Assembly (NCBI GenBank): GCA_020736575.1
Contig: JAGPYM010000006.1
Span: forward strand, 1,116,001 to 1,180,000
Direction of reading: 5' to 3'
Source: Thelonectria olida
Lineage: Eukaryota > Ascomycota > Sordariomycetes > Hypocreales > Nectriaceae
DNA length: 64,000 nucleotides
A model generated the notes under the pieces. The model was not told the origin of the DNA, did no database searches, and was given only the letters and a program-made list of their open reading frames with translations. A program made the position numbers and the translations under genes. Shown here in pieces: positions 22,988 through 34,013 of this stretch. The first letter of the stretch is position 1. Each line of letters opens with the position of its first letter.

Positions 22988-25348
22988 ATGGATCATCGTC
23001 AACATCTCGCGTCGGACCCAGCTCCCTCGACCACAACCCCCAGTCTCCAGCCTCCCGCCATGGCTTCTTTCTCTCCCACCACCACCAATTCCCTCCTATC
23101 TCCCACTAGAACAACCTCACGAAAGGAAAGAAGAAACGCTTCCATAACTCCTCGACGATTCGGTCGCTTCTTTACCCCACGCTCCAACCTCACAAGCTTG
23201 CCCACCAGCCGTAGGATACTGGGAACCCTGGGCTCGTCCTCTACCAACCGACAACCACTCTCACCACAATCCAACTTCAGTGATCCTCTCGCTTCCGACC
23301 CAATCTCTCCTTCGTCACCAACTCGCCGCTTTACAATCAATGAAGACGAAAATGAGTCAAGGAAACGAACTCAGCTCGACGAGGATGGTCCCTCACCCAA
23401 ACGACGCAACCTGCTCTCTGACATGCCACCGCCACCACTCAACCTACCCGTACCAACACAATCGACCCAGTCAACTAATCATGAAACTTCTTCAACATCG
23501 TCCCCCGCTCCTACCAGTAAGAATGTAGAGCAGGGGCTTTCAGAGCTTCGAAAGCATACTTTGGTAGGTATAACTTAGTTATTCGTAGCTTTTCGTCTCC
23601 TAACTTCTCGACAGAGCGAGTTCTTCAAAGCTAGTCGCGGAACTGCTCGGGCTGCCAAGGGGAAACCCGCCACTGACACATCAACAATAATGCCGAATAT
23701 GTCTACAGAGTCATCGGTATGCACAACTCCCGTCCCGTCTCATGCAAGTTTCTAACATAGGTCACAGATTATCGAAGGATACCAACCTAGACCCATTAGA
23801 AAGTTCATGAACAGGGGTTTCGAGGCCCAATTGCTGGACCGTGAGCACGGCTTTTCATCCCACACTGGACGCCAATACCTTGCTTTCCCGGCTGCTGATT
23901 ATCGCGCGGAAACCGCCTCGTTTTACAGCCGCAGCCAAGACTACCAGACAACCCACACTCACAATAGAGAAGGGAACACGATTCCTTTCAGCCTTGCGAG
24001 CTGCCACGCTGCCTCAGTAACTGCCATTGGCGATGAAGAAGGCTATGTGCGCTTCTTTAAGACGACCATGACGGAGAATGCCGATGAGGAAAAGGTCGAC
24101 GTCCATTTCCAGGTCCACGACAATGCCATCATGGCTCTGGACTTCTCTGCGGACGATATGCGTCTAGCTACGGCCTGCGGCGATCGCACCGGCAAGATCG
24201 TGGATACAGTGACCCAGTCGGTCGCTTTCGAGCTCAACGGTGGTCATTGGGACTCCCTACGGCAAATTTCCTTCCAGCCTGGTCAAGCTGTAGGAAATAT
24301 GCTTTCCACTTCAGACAGAGCTGGACGCATTCAAATCTGGGACTTGCGATGCTCTAACGCCCCTATCAACACCTTTTCTGCCCGTGAGCCCCCACGCTTG
24401 ATCCCCAGAGACACTCAGCTTGAACCCATTCAAGCGAAGACGGTCAACACGCTCGACAACACTCATGAACGCACAACCCAGGGCAACACGTATGGGGCCT
24501 CCGTTACCGCCATCAAGTGGATGCCAGCCGGCCGCGAGCACCTTCTGCTCTCGGCCTCGGAAGCCAATGCCAGCATCAAACTCTGGGACACGAGATATAT
24601 CAAGCCTCGTCGTCAAGCCGAGGAGATGCCCCTAGCCGTCACCTTACAGCCGACTACCCACGCCTGGCGATCTTACGGTATTACGTCTCTCGCTCTCAGC
24701 TCTGACGCTGCCCGATTGTACGCCGTGTGCAGGGACAGCACCGTTTACGCTTACTCAACGACGCATCTGATGCTCGGCCACGCCCCAGAGCTGGTCGACA
24801 ACGCCCCTAAGCGTCGCCCCGCTGGCGTCGAGGGCCTCGGTCCCCTTTACGGCTTCAAGCACGACCTCTTCAGCGCCCGTTCCTTTTATGTCAAGTGCGC
24901 CATTCGTCCCAAGGGCAGCACTCACACCTCGGAGCTTCTCGCCGTCGGCTCTTCGGACTCCTGCGCTGTCCTCTTCCCCACGGACGAGCGCTACCTCCGC
25001 GCCGCCTCAGCTCAACGCGCCCATATCCTCGAACCCGAAGTCGCCTCCACCCCTTCCCACTCCTTCTCATCAACATCCCCTCCCACTGCCTCTGTTCCCA
25101 TTTTCCGCTCTGGCACGCCCCTGATTCGTGGCCACGAACGTGAAGTCACTAGCCTTAGCTGGGCCCATGACGGAAAGCTCGTCACCACCTCGGATGACTA
25201 CATTGTTCGTCAGTGGCAGGAGGGTGATGCGCCTGCGAGGCATCTCCGCCAGATTGGCGAGTTTGGCGGCGAACGATACCGGGCTGGATGGGCCGATGTG
25301 GGTGATGACTTCGATGCCGAGGATGATGGTGACGAAAATGAGGACTAA
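22988..25348 (+). CDS. cdt2: Cdt2/DTL-like WD40 substrate receptor of CRL4 ubiquitin ligase
   Basis: Exons 22988-23563, 23615-23716 and 23768-25348 give 752 residues; both introns are 51 nt and phase 0. Cdt2 carries PCNA-bound substrates (Cdt1, Spd1-like inhibitors) to Cul4-Ddb1 for ubiquitination in S phase and after damage. The N-terminal 230 residues are basic, Ser/Pro-rich and disordered. The rest is a WD40 propeller with blades such as VHDNAIMALDFSADDMRLAT, IQIWDLR (417-420) and IKLWDTR (499-502); these WDxR motifs are the Ddb1-binding signature. A final blade around GHEREVTSLSWAHDGKLVTT is followed by an acidic tail. A PIP-like PRRFGRFF lies at residues 55-62. Assignment rests on overall layout and WDxR motifs; another DCAF-type WD protein is possible but less likely. 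Confidence 0.85.
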
Positions 25349-25902
25349 TAAATGGCGAAGTCATCCATGGTCACGTAGTTTGGTAATCCCGTTTTTCTTT
25401 CTTTTTGATACTATACCCCCGAGGCGATGTTCTATACGCCGCTACAAGCATAGGTAGATTGCACTTCGGTTTCTTCATACAGCGTCGGAGTTTCATGGGT
25501 TGGGGTCGGTTTAGACAAGAAAATTCTTGTCAGGTTCAGCATAGCAAAGCATAGCAAAGGCAGCCTTGCATTCACGAAATAATGAGTATGACACATGTAT
25601 CACAAAACCCACACCTTGCCATTTCTTTCATTAATGCCGTGTACAACATGGTTGTATGTTTATGTAGGTGCAAGTATTTGTAGCATCCTGTCGCTTGCGG
25701 TATGTGTAAGGGAGAGTTGTATATATGAAACGTGAATGTAGGTGTTTGTATTCGTATTCTTAAGGCCAAACCGCAACCGAACTCCGGGGATGCCGTCGTG
25801 TTCTTCCCCTGGGTATCCTGAATCCTCGTGTATATGTAATTCAAAGGAATTCTAGTTCCAAGTCATAATCCATGTTGCTATTATATGCCCCCCCTTCCCC
25901 CA
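25349..25902. other. Convergent intergenic region
   Basis: 3' ends of Cdt2 (plus) and the heme-oxygenase-like gene (minus) face each other. A short direct repeat (GCATAGCAAA twice) occurs near 25540-25560. No gene seen. Confidence 0.5.
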
Positions 25903-27405
25903 TCATGCCACTCCTCCTCGTCCAGATATCAAAGCTCCAATCACGACCGCGCCAAACCCGGCAGCCAAGAGCCAATTTGAGACCTGCACATCGTGGAGTG
26001 ACTTGGATACCAAATCAAGACGTTCGCTGATACTTTTCCTCGAGTCGATCGAGTTGGTTGCAGAACGCGTAGGTCTAGGAAGAGTCTTCTCAAACCGCAT
26101 AGATTTGGAGACACGTGGACAAAGTTCAACATCATCCGTTGACGAAACTTGAGGGTGTCCGTCCTGATCTTGTTCGCTCAGCTCTTCAGCAGAGGACCGA
26201 GACTGAGTCCCTCGGCTTCCTGTCGCCCGTTTAATGACAGAACACAGGCTCTCATCGTTGCTAGTGGAGACACTGGAAAACCTCGCCACCCTCTCCTTTG
26301 TAACAATGACGCTGTCTCTGAATCGGGTACTTATTGGGTTGATTATACCGGCAAGGGCCTGAATTGGAGAAAGGTGGTCGGCTTCGTCTTCATCATCTTC
26401 GGCGCACACCTCGTCAAGTTGTTCAACTAAGCGTAACATATTCTCGAAGATGCAGACGCCTTCTTGGACAATTTCATGCTTCTCGTTATCGGTCAGAATG
26501 GTCTCCAAATCCAGTAGGCGTCGCTTAAACTCGCGTTTAAGTTCCTCACCATCCTCAGCGGACTTGAAGTGGAGGAAACGTAGAGGCGTCGTGTGGTCTG
26601 CGTGGGAATGACAAGAATTAGTGGCGAGCTCCTCATCCGCTAGTCCGCTGGCTCTTTCCACAGGTTTTATAACGTGTTGGCAAGGGAGTTTCGTTGGCTT
26701 GACTGGTGAAGAGAGTTGCTCCCAGAACTCTTCCCCGGCGGCCTCGAGAGAGGCTCTGATAAAGCGCCCCCCTGCAAAAAGAGCCATAAACAGAATGTAC
26801 GAGTACGCCACAAGCACATGAGGTTTGTTCTCGATGGCTTTCTGAATATGTTGGACAAACTCGCCGAGGCGTCCCTGCTGTCCGACCGTCTCGATCTGTT
26901 GCTCGACAACATGGTCTGGCCAACCTGTAAGATGGGAAATGTCCTGCTTGAGGCGATGTGACCGCATGAGGCCAGGCATGTAAAGGTGCTGGAGCAGCGA
27001 GTCTATTCGTGTGCAGACGTTAGGTTGATGCTCGCTTTTCGTGTTCCAGTCTTCCGAGGAGAAGATGCTCGAGTCCAAGAGTGGGCGTTCAGGGTCACAA
27101 CTGTCCGATGGCTTGAAATCTAGGTTGGCTGCGGAGCTTTTGTCAACAAGGTCCTTCCATAGGCGTTCGAAGGTCATGTAGATGGGTACGATGTGCATCA
27201 GACCGGAGACGTAGTTGGAGGGATCTTGGCTCCGGGGTGGGAGAGCAAGGGGTAACCGGGCAATAATGAGCTTATTAAGCTGGGCGTGTATTGACCTAGT
27301 AGAAACGGCTATAGACTCTGCCAGGGGGCGGTGATGGCGATGATGAGGTTGGTGGTGGCCATCGTGATGGTTATGAAAGCTAGGATTGGGGCCGGTTGAA
27401 GCCAT
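25903..27405 (-). CDS. Heme-oxygenase-like protein with C-terminal membrane anchor
   Basis: A single exon of 500 codons with ATG in good context (GAGCCATGGCT). Heme oxygenases open heme to biliverdin, CO and iron, usually on the ER face. The N-terminus has nine histidines within residues 11-25, then AESIAVSTRSIHAQLN, where His40 matches the proximal heme ligand of the fold. Helical segments follow, including VAYSYILFMALFAGGRFI, in the place of the conserved Y..Y.GDLSGG helix of canonical enzymes; it keeps GG but is otherwise altered. An acidic/Ser-rich linker of about 200 residues leads to NWLLAAGFGAVVIGALIS at the extreme C-terminus, a tail anchor. At 500 residues it is larger than bacterial or yeast Hmx1 enzymes. 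Whether it is catalytic or only heme-binding cannot be told from sequence. Confidence 0.78.
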   Translation of the reverse strand: MASTGPNPSFHNHHDGHHQPHHRHHRPLAESIAVSTRSIHAQLNKLIIARLPLALPPRSQDPSNYVSGLMHIVPIYMTFERLWKDLVDKSSAANLDFKPSDSCDPERPLLDSSIFSSEDWNTKSEHQPNVCTRIDSLLQHLYMPGLMRSHRLKQDISHLTGWPDHVVEQQIETVGQQGRLGEFVQHIQKAIENKPHVLVAYSYILFMALFAGGRFIRASLEAAGEEFWEQLSSPVKPTKLPCQHVIKPVERASGLADEELATNSCHSHADHTTPLRFLHFKSAEDGEELKREFKRRLLDLETILTDNEKHEIVQEGVCIFENMLRLVEQLDEVCAEDDEDEADHLSPIQALAGIINPISTRFRDSVIVTKERVARFSSVSTSNDESLCSVIKRATGSRGTQSRSSAEELSEQDQDGHPQVSSTDDVELCPRVSKSMRFEKTLPRPTRSATNSIDSRKSISERLDLVSKSLHDVQVSNWLLAAGFGAVVIGALISGRGGVA

Positions 27406-28938
27406 GGCTCACATCCCAGGGGATTTTCAAATTAGAGCCAAGTTTAGGGATAGAGAGAAGGAAGTCGTAGGAAAAATGAAGATAGTTTAGGAAGCCAAGA
27501 GTTGTGAATGATGTTAGGCAGAGCGGTCAACAGAGTCTTAGATTGAAGGATAAGGTGGCGAGGCGAAGAGTTGGAAGTTGTCCATTGGTGCACGTGGAAG
27601 TGTTGAGATATCAGGACTACTTGTTGGAAGGTGCTTATGAATCAAGGTCGAGTCTCCTGATCGGGTGAAGAAGGAACTCGGGATATGCTCTCTTTCCTAG
27701 AGTGAGAGACGTTGAGGCAACAGGTAGGTGCGAAGCTTGAATGTGTGGGTGCAGTATTCGTACAGTGTACTTGCTTCCTGCAGGGCTCTCTCAGTTGAAG
27801 CCTGCTGGTCTTAGTCACAACCACATACAGCAGAATGAGGCCGTAAAGGAAAAATTACAAAACAAGGGACGACGATTGATAACTAAGGCGAGGCCCAAAT
27901 GTATGCATTCATGACACGATACCCGCTTTTGCTCCAAGTTGCAGGTGAAGATCGGGATTTTGGTACAAAATCGAGTTAATGAAAGACCGTTGGTCATGCT
28001 TCCGGACCCAGGGCTCCGCTGGCTTGAATGCGAATGGCGCCAGCGCGTCAGAATGCGGATTTCTTTTTAGCGTCAAGATATGAGGTCATAATAAATAATG
28101 AATAAGTAAATAGGAGGACATGGGGACGTGAAGCATCGACTACTACTGCGAACTGAGCGGTTCCTCCTTCACATATCTATATATCAGCAATTACGTCGCG
28201 GGTATTAGGCATGACAAGGTTTGGCCCGGTTGGTTACGAGGATTTCGAGGATTACTTGTGATAGCTCAACTCGATAGTAGGATACCCACGATGATGACGA
28301 ATGGTTTCCGATCTGAGCGCAACCGGCAACTATTCATTGAGAACCGAGTCGACAGAAGAGCTGATGGGAGTAAGAATAGTCTATAGATAGTGCGAAAAGA
28401 CAACTACTGTCCCGTCAACTAATTCGTATCCGCCGCAGAGAAGGAGTGTTTCCCAGAACCCACCCACCTTGAGTGAGCTGCAGATGGCAATCGTCCCCGC
28501 GGTAATCATGGTATCCTCCGCCTTTGGTCATGTAGTATCCTGGCCACGAGGAGACAAACCTAAAGAAGAAAGAGAGAAACGCGGAGAGGCGTCCACTCCC
28601 GTCCCTGTCCCTGTCCCTGTTCATCCCGTGGGCTCAACCGAGATCATTATCCACAACACATGATCGATGCAACACAAAACAGTAACCGGTGGTCATGCGG
28701 TACCATTTCATTTGAGGTTATACAACATTGATCATCGTCAGGTTGCCTTATCTATCTAAAAATAACTCATACGCTGGGAAGAATAACGGATCCCATACTC
28801 CCTAAGTTACCGTGATATGTCTCCAAGGTACCATCCTATTGCGCCAAGATGCCTGTCATCAAGACCCCCGATCTTTCCAAAACGCCCAGAAACCCTCAAG
28901 CCTATATATCCGTCATCATCATCATCATCATAGTCTTC
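27406..28938. other. Intergenic region
   Basis: Upstream of the heme-oxygenase-like gene and downstream of the transporter, both on minus. No ORF here has recognisable content. A GTCCCT run (about 28600-28620) and (CAT)6 at 28914-28931 are simple repeats. Confidence 0.5.
28914..28931. repeat. Trinucleotide repeat (CAT)6
   Basis: Six CAT units just beyond the stop codon of the minus-strand transporter, hence probably in its 3' untranslated region. Confidence 0.8.
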
Positions 28939-30436
28939 TCAGACAACGATTCCTCTATCCTGCTGCTCAGCGCTATTACCCTTTCCATCGCTAACTTCGC
29001 TCTCATGGTTGACGATAAGGAACGATAAGAAGACGATGACCGCCCCAACCCAGTACGTAAAGCTTGAGTAGTGGCTGTATTGAAGAATCTCGCCGATCAG
29101 AGAGAGGGGAATAGTCAAGGACAAGCCAACCGTTACTACCAGCGGTGTCGTCAGCAGCAAGGCGTAAGCCCATGAAACATCGCTAATAAAGGATCCCAAA
29201 GAATTCAACTATCGCCTCGGTTAGAATCTATCACGAATAATTGTCACCATAGCACTGATGTACTCACTACAATCATGGTCCAGAGCTTGCCAGTGGGTGG
29301 CAGTTGAAACTAAACCTAGGTTAGTCAATTGTCCGACTAAACAGCTCCCTAAGTCACATACCGGTTCTAGGCCTGTGAAATGCAAGATGAAGAAGACTGG
29401 CCAAAGAAGCAACAAGTTGAACACACCAACCATTCCAAAGAATAGCGGCATATCCACCTTGTCCTCGTTACCAACCCGCTGCTTCATCACCGTCACGTAG
29501 ACTCCGTAGACTAGCGCGCTGATGATAGCCATCGCATCACCAATGGCAATCTGCGCCGTCGTCTTGTGAGGAAAAGATCCCAGGTTCTCGTCGTCTGAGC
29601 CAGACATGTCCACGGTGGAGATAAGCACGACACCCGCCAACGAGGCTCCCACGCCGATGAGTTTTCGCAAAGTGAAGGGCTCGATACGTAACATGGCGCA
29701 GAATATCAACGTCCACATGCTACTCGTTGATGATAGGATTGTGGTGCTGGCGACGCTGGTGAATTGGAGACAGGCTGAGGAAAAGTAGTTGGCCAGGAAC
29801 CAAAGCATGCTGAACTCGAGACTGATGACGGCCGTTTCGCGAAAGTTCATCTTCTCGACACCTTTGTTGACGGGTTCGAGATCGCTATAGCCGGAGAGTA
29901 AACGCTCGTCGCTCTCTTCACCGTCGACTTCCTCTGCGATCCTCCTTGAAGGGCCTTGTCTATACTCCTTCCAATGGAGCACAGCGTCGTTCCTACAGCC
30001 TCGAATCCCCTTCTGCTTGATGTATCTGAAGAACCTCGGTGTCAAAGATATTGCGAATATGGACGTGTTGAAGTAGACGACGAAGAATGGCTTGTCGAAG
30101 GACTGGTCGGAGAGGATATACTAGAAAGCGCACATGGATTAGATCGCTGCTCAATCAAGAAGAGGAGGGGGCGGGGACACATACACTGGCCATGAAATTG
30201 TACAATGTCCATAGAAGGACCGTCACCATCAAACACGCGAGGCCCAGGGTCCGCCTGGCGACGCCGGCGAGGCCAAGCTTCGCTCTGAATCCATCCATGG
30301 CTGGAGGTGCATGCGACGGTGGTGGATGTGGTAGCAAGGCGCTCGTTGATGCAGCCAGGTCGGTGTCCTCGTCGTGGTGATGGCGCTCACGAGGGTGACC
30401 AATGGCCTCCGTTATCATCGTGTCTGACGAAGGCAT
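28939..30436 (-). CDS. DMT-superfamily transporter, SLC35F/YML018C-like
   Basis: Four exons on minus: 30436-30185, 30120-29362, 29309-29268 and 29208-28939, giving 440 residues. Introns of 64, 52 and 59 nt are all phase 0. Multiple hydrophobic segments form two EamA-like halves: LACLMVTVLLWTLYNFMAS with YILSDQ, LEFSMLWFLANYFSSACLQF, FTLRKLIGVGASLAGVVLIS, AIGDAMAIISALVYGVYVTV, MPLFFGMVGVFNLLLLWPVF, ISDVSWAYALLLTTPLVVTV and YWVGAVIVFLSFLIV. The layout VASTTILSSTSSMWTL and SWAYALLLTTPLVV is typical of fungal SLC35F-like vacuolar or Golgi membrane proteins; the substrate is unknown. A soluble loop of about 65 residues lies between the second and third segments. It is divergent from the BTB-like gene. 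Confidence 0.88.
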
Positions 30437-31731
30437 GCTGTCTTTCCTTTTTTGGTGCGATGGCGGCGGTAGTACAATGTCTCGTGACGTGTTCGGCGCC
30501 CTGCATGGAATGGAACGGCCGAGGCGGGATCGGCGTCACAGTCAGATTGAGATAGCCGGCGATCTTGCGGAGTTGGCGCGTTTGGGCTAAAAACCGGGGG
30601 GTTTCTGTTCTTCTTCGTCTGTTGCTGCTGGGCGGTATATGTACAAGAGAGAGAATGGAGAGGGATGGAAGAAAGGATCAGCTGCCCGCGGCCAGATGAT
30701 CCCGCGGACCGCCCGAGGTTCGGGGACGTGATACTAGAGGGACGGGGAGCGGCAGGAAGAAGGCGCTATCAGCATGGGACCTCGTGGGTGCACCTTCCCG
30801 TCCCCAAGTTTCAAAAAAAAAGCCCCGCGTGGCTAGACTAGATGCAGGCACAAACGTGCAGAGCGATAAGCATGACCGAGTTATTGCAACCCATCCAAGA
30901 GCAATGTCTTGGAGCTGATGAGGTGTATCTTGACCGCTCATGATGTTTGCCTGATTTGGAAACCGAGTTCTTTCATCTTTGTGTGCACTGCTTGTCTGAG
31001 ACTAAACCGTCATTTCCCGAGACGTATCCAGGTCCGAACCTGCTGATACATCTCAGGATGAGTAGGGTGGGATAAAGACCTCTCTTTAGGTAATGAAAGA
31101 TCACTTGGAAGCTTTTTATTATTTTCCCTATCTTCTTTGCTGAGCGTCAAGTATCTAGTTAGTTTTCCATGACGAACCAATGAGAGTCTCCAACTGTTGG
31201 CCAGAACCTGTTACTTGCTAGATAGGTAGGTACCTAAGGAAGTCATCAGCGATGTACTAAGGTTCTGAGCAAACTTATTGTGAGCTGCTGCATCATGGCT
31301 GGCCATCGTTTCATCTATGGATTGAGATTGGCGATAGTATCCGCCCTAAGTCCCTCCGTCGGCACGCCTCTCATGACAAGTTGAGCTCGTGTTCAACCAA
31401 AGCTCGATCCTTAAGTATTCAACGCTACTAACGGAGATCCAACGTCTGCTCGGACCGGTATTTCGAGAGTTCTCTGTTTTTTGGCTGCTACGAGTGGAAT
31501 CTAAGCTGCCGCCTGGCTGCCAGCTGCCACCACATTCATCCCATACCCAGCAAACGCCGCAAACCTCATTCTCTTCCTCCACTTCCTCTTTCTTTCTTCT
31601 CACTACTTAATTTTCAGTTCACAATTCGAAGTTTTTCTCTATTACTTGTTGAAGAACTCAACCTCAAACTCTTCTCCATTTGTCTAGTTCTTGGTTCAAT
31701 CCAGACCACACTCCGAAAGCCGGTTGCAAAC
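30437..31731. promoter_or_regulatory. Divergent intergenic region
   Basis: About 1.3 kb between the transporter (minus) and the BTB-like gene (plus). No coding content recognised. It should contain both promoters. Confidence 0.45.
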
Positions 31732-32766
31732 ATGGCTGGAATCACACAACCAGACAATCATACGCACCGCGCCTTAGAACCCCGTCTCAAAGAACGACCC
31801 CGTTCCCAGAAGATCGCTCGCGTGGATCAATTCTTCACTTTTTCACGAAGAGATACCATGTCCGACTTTGATGCACCAACCTCTCCCGAGCGGACGGTGA
31901 GAATCAAGACCACTCAAACCCTCGTTCTGCGAGCCGGTACTCGGCAGGTCAGAATCAATCTTGATGCCGAAGTCATGACGGCTGTTTTCCCTGCATGGCC
32001 CGTCATTGCTGGACAAGGCCGGTCGGGTACTTGCAAGATCAAGAATGTGTCTTTCGACGAACCGGAAGCCGAGTTCGCCATCAAGTTACTCGTTCGGATC
32101 GCCCATGGCGAACATCAACTCCAAAAGAGTCTTGAGACGGCCACGGCGAAGCAGCTGTTCTACGTCGGCGAAGTGTGGATGTGGTTTGGCGAACCAAAGG
32201 TCCTGCATAACACTAACGCGCCTTTCCTACCAACCAACATGATCGTCAAAGGTGTCGAGAATCTCATAAGCAAGGCAGAAGGCCTCCACAAAGTCCAAGA
32301 CTGGCTCCTTTTGGGGATGGTAGGGGAGCGATTTTATCTGGAGAGTGTTATTCAGGCTGTCTGTGAGACCATCATCCTCTCGTACCGAGCTGACGGGCAA
32401 ATGGTCGTCGACAAAACCCTGGAGTCGATGACGCCAAGCCAATTCATTGCCATACGCGAACTTTACCCCAACCGTCAGTCATCGACCCTAATGTCCGAAG
32501 ATGCTTTGACGCTGATGCAATATATAGCCGCTGCATTTAGTGCGTATCGACTTACGCAAATCGAGGCAATCTTCGATGGCATACGATCCCTCGTAGATCA
32601 GCATGAACAGTTCGAGAACGGTATACTGCCCAGCCCAGCTAAATCTGAAGGAGGGGTGAGTCGTTTTCAGATGTGCCCGGCTTGCGAATATCCAGAAATA
32701 GATGATCTCCTTGAAGGGCTCATGGCCGAAGGTCTGTGGCCTCTCTGCGTTAAGTCGTACCAGTAG
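31732..32766 (+). CDS. Hypothetical protein with degenerate BTB/POZ-like region
   Basis: A single-exon frame of 344 codons. An alternative in-frame ATG at 31858 has a better context (ATACCATGTCC) and would remove the basic first 42 residues. The segment from about residue 70 to 155 (VRINLDAEVMTAVFPAWPV ... EAEFAIKLLVRIAHGEH ... AKQLFYVGEVWMWFGEP) has the order of a BTB fold: buried strand, residue-choice helix, the 'LL-yLYtG-y' helix and 'lY-lAdky' helix, but with most consensus residues replaced. A helical C-terminal half follows, ending in MCPACEYPEIDDLL. Many fungi carry expanded, diverged BTB families, so this is plausible but unproven. No function can be assigned. Confidence 0.6.
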   Translation: MAGITQPDNHTHRALEPRLKERPRSQKIARVDQFFTFSRRDTMSDFDAPTSPERTVRIKTTQTLVLRAGTRQVRINLDAEVMTAVFPAWPVIAGQGRSGTCKIKNVSFDEPEAEFAIKLLVRIAHGEHQLQKSLETATAKQLFYVGEVWMWFGEPKVLHNTNAPFLPTNMIVKGVENLISKAEGLHKVQDWLLLGMVGERFYLESVIQAVCETIILSYRADGQMVVDKTLESMTPSQFIAIRELYPNRQSSTLMSEDALTLMQYIAAAFSAYRLTQIEAIFDGIRSLVDQHEQFENGILPSPAKSEGGVSRFQMCPACEYPEIDDLLEGLMAEGLWPLCVKSYQ

Positions 32767-33045
32767 AGCGTGTATGACCTCGTCGAGACTCTGCGCAGGG
32801 TGGACAGGGCTACCATGAAGGAACCAAACAAGGAGTACAGTCCACTCTTGCACCTCTTGACTCACGTTTGGGACATAGAGTTGTACTGGGCTATTCGATA
32901 GCCTACAGGAAGGCTTGATCATGGGGAAGGAGGATTGGCATCGATGACATAGGGAACGAAAGGGACGAACTGGCATGACTCAAAACGCTCCGATTTTAGG
33001 AAGCGGTTTTTGTGCTGGGTGTTTATTTTAAGCTTGAAGAGTTTC

Positions 33046-34013
33046 TCAGGCGTGGAACACCATGTCCTCGGGCTTCATACCCTTACCATCGACTAGAACA
33101 CCAGCTTTTCTCAGAATAGAAACACAGTGCTGTACAATGTCCATCTTGACGCCCTCGGTGGCCTGTGGGAACCTAACCGTCTTCAACCACTCGGTAGCAT
33201 CGGCCTGGCTGTACTCTAAGTTGGCCGCGATGAACTCGACAGCCTCCTGGTTGTTAGCATTGAAGTGAGCGACGCCAGAGTCCAGCTTGGCAAAGAGCTC
33301 CTTGACACGAGCATCCAAGCTTCCACCCCGCGTCAAGTCGGTTGAGGCGACAATCATCCAGCTCGGCCAGGGCGTGTAGATTTCGCCGACGCGGCGGATC
33401 TCGCCCGAGTCGTAGAACTTCTTGGAGGTGAAGTGCTCCCACATGAAGAAGTCGGCGTCACCCTTGTTGACAGCGTCGCGCAGGTTCTTGAAGTTGTTGA
33501 GCACGACCGTGTCAGAGAAGGGCTGCGCGCGCGAGGGCGACAGCCAGCCCTCCTGGTCGGCGAGCACGTAGCCCATGACATAGCTGCCGGATCCGATGCG
33601 GGACACGCCAATCTTGCGGCCGTCTAGGGAGCTCACCGAGGAGATTTCGGGGCGCTGGGAGCCGGTGGAAATGGCCCAGCCTGGGATGGGTTAGGAACGT
33701 GGGAATGGCTTCATCGAGACATATACGTATAGAGGGGTTGTTTCTTACAGAGCGGGGTTTCGACATAGGTGCCCACGATCCGATACCCGCCGTCTCCCTC
33801 GACATCTTCTTTTCCGAGGCCAGCGATCCAGCCCTCAGTCAAACCAATGGCGACGTCAATCTCTCGGGCGCGGATGGCCGTGACCATGTGGCCGGTCCCA
33901 GAGGGGAAGGGAATTAGCTCAGCTTGAAGGCCGAAGAGTCTCTGAGCAAAGTGCAGCGGGGTCGAGAAGTGCTCTGGCACGTAGCCAATGCGCAGGGGGG
34001 CCGACGAAGACAT
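33046..34013 (-). CDS. Periplasmic-binding-protein-like (PBP2) protein, Ca3427/THI5-like fold
   Basis: Exons 34013-33749 and 33680-33046 (68-nt intron, GTAAGA...CCCAG) give 299 residues with no signal peptide. The sequence LRIGYVPEHFSTPLHFAQRL, IPFPSGTGHMVTAIRAREID, IGLTEGWIAGL, LDGRKIGVSRIGSGSYVMGY and KNLRDAVNKGDADFFMWEHF follows the order of type 2 periplasmic binding proteins of the TauA/SsuA kind and of the eukaryotic Ca3427 group, which are cytosolic in fungi. The ligand is unknown. Unlike THI5/NMT1, the pyrimidine-synthesis cysteine cluster of that family is not seen, so thiamine synthesis is not inferred. It is divergent from an MFS transporter with 762 bp between the start codons, so co-regulation is possible. 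Confidence 0.8.

Noticed and set aside
25572..25844. 90-codon minus-strand frame between Cdt2 and the heme-oxygenase-like gene
   Set aside because: Tyr/Thr/His-rich content from low-complexity 3' flanking DNA; no support.
28812..28994. 60-codon frame with six histidines
   Set aside because: The histidines are only the (CAT)6 repeat downstream of the transporter gene.
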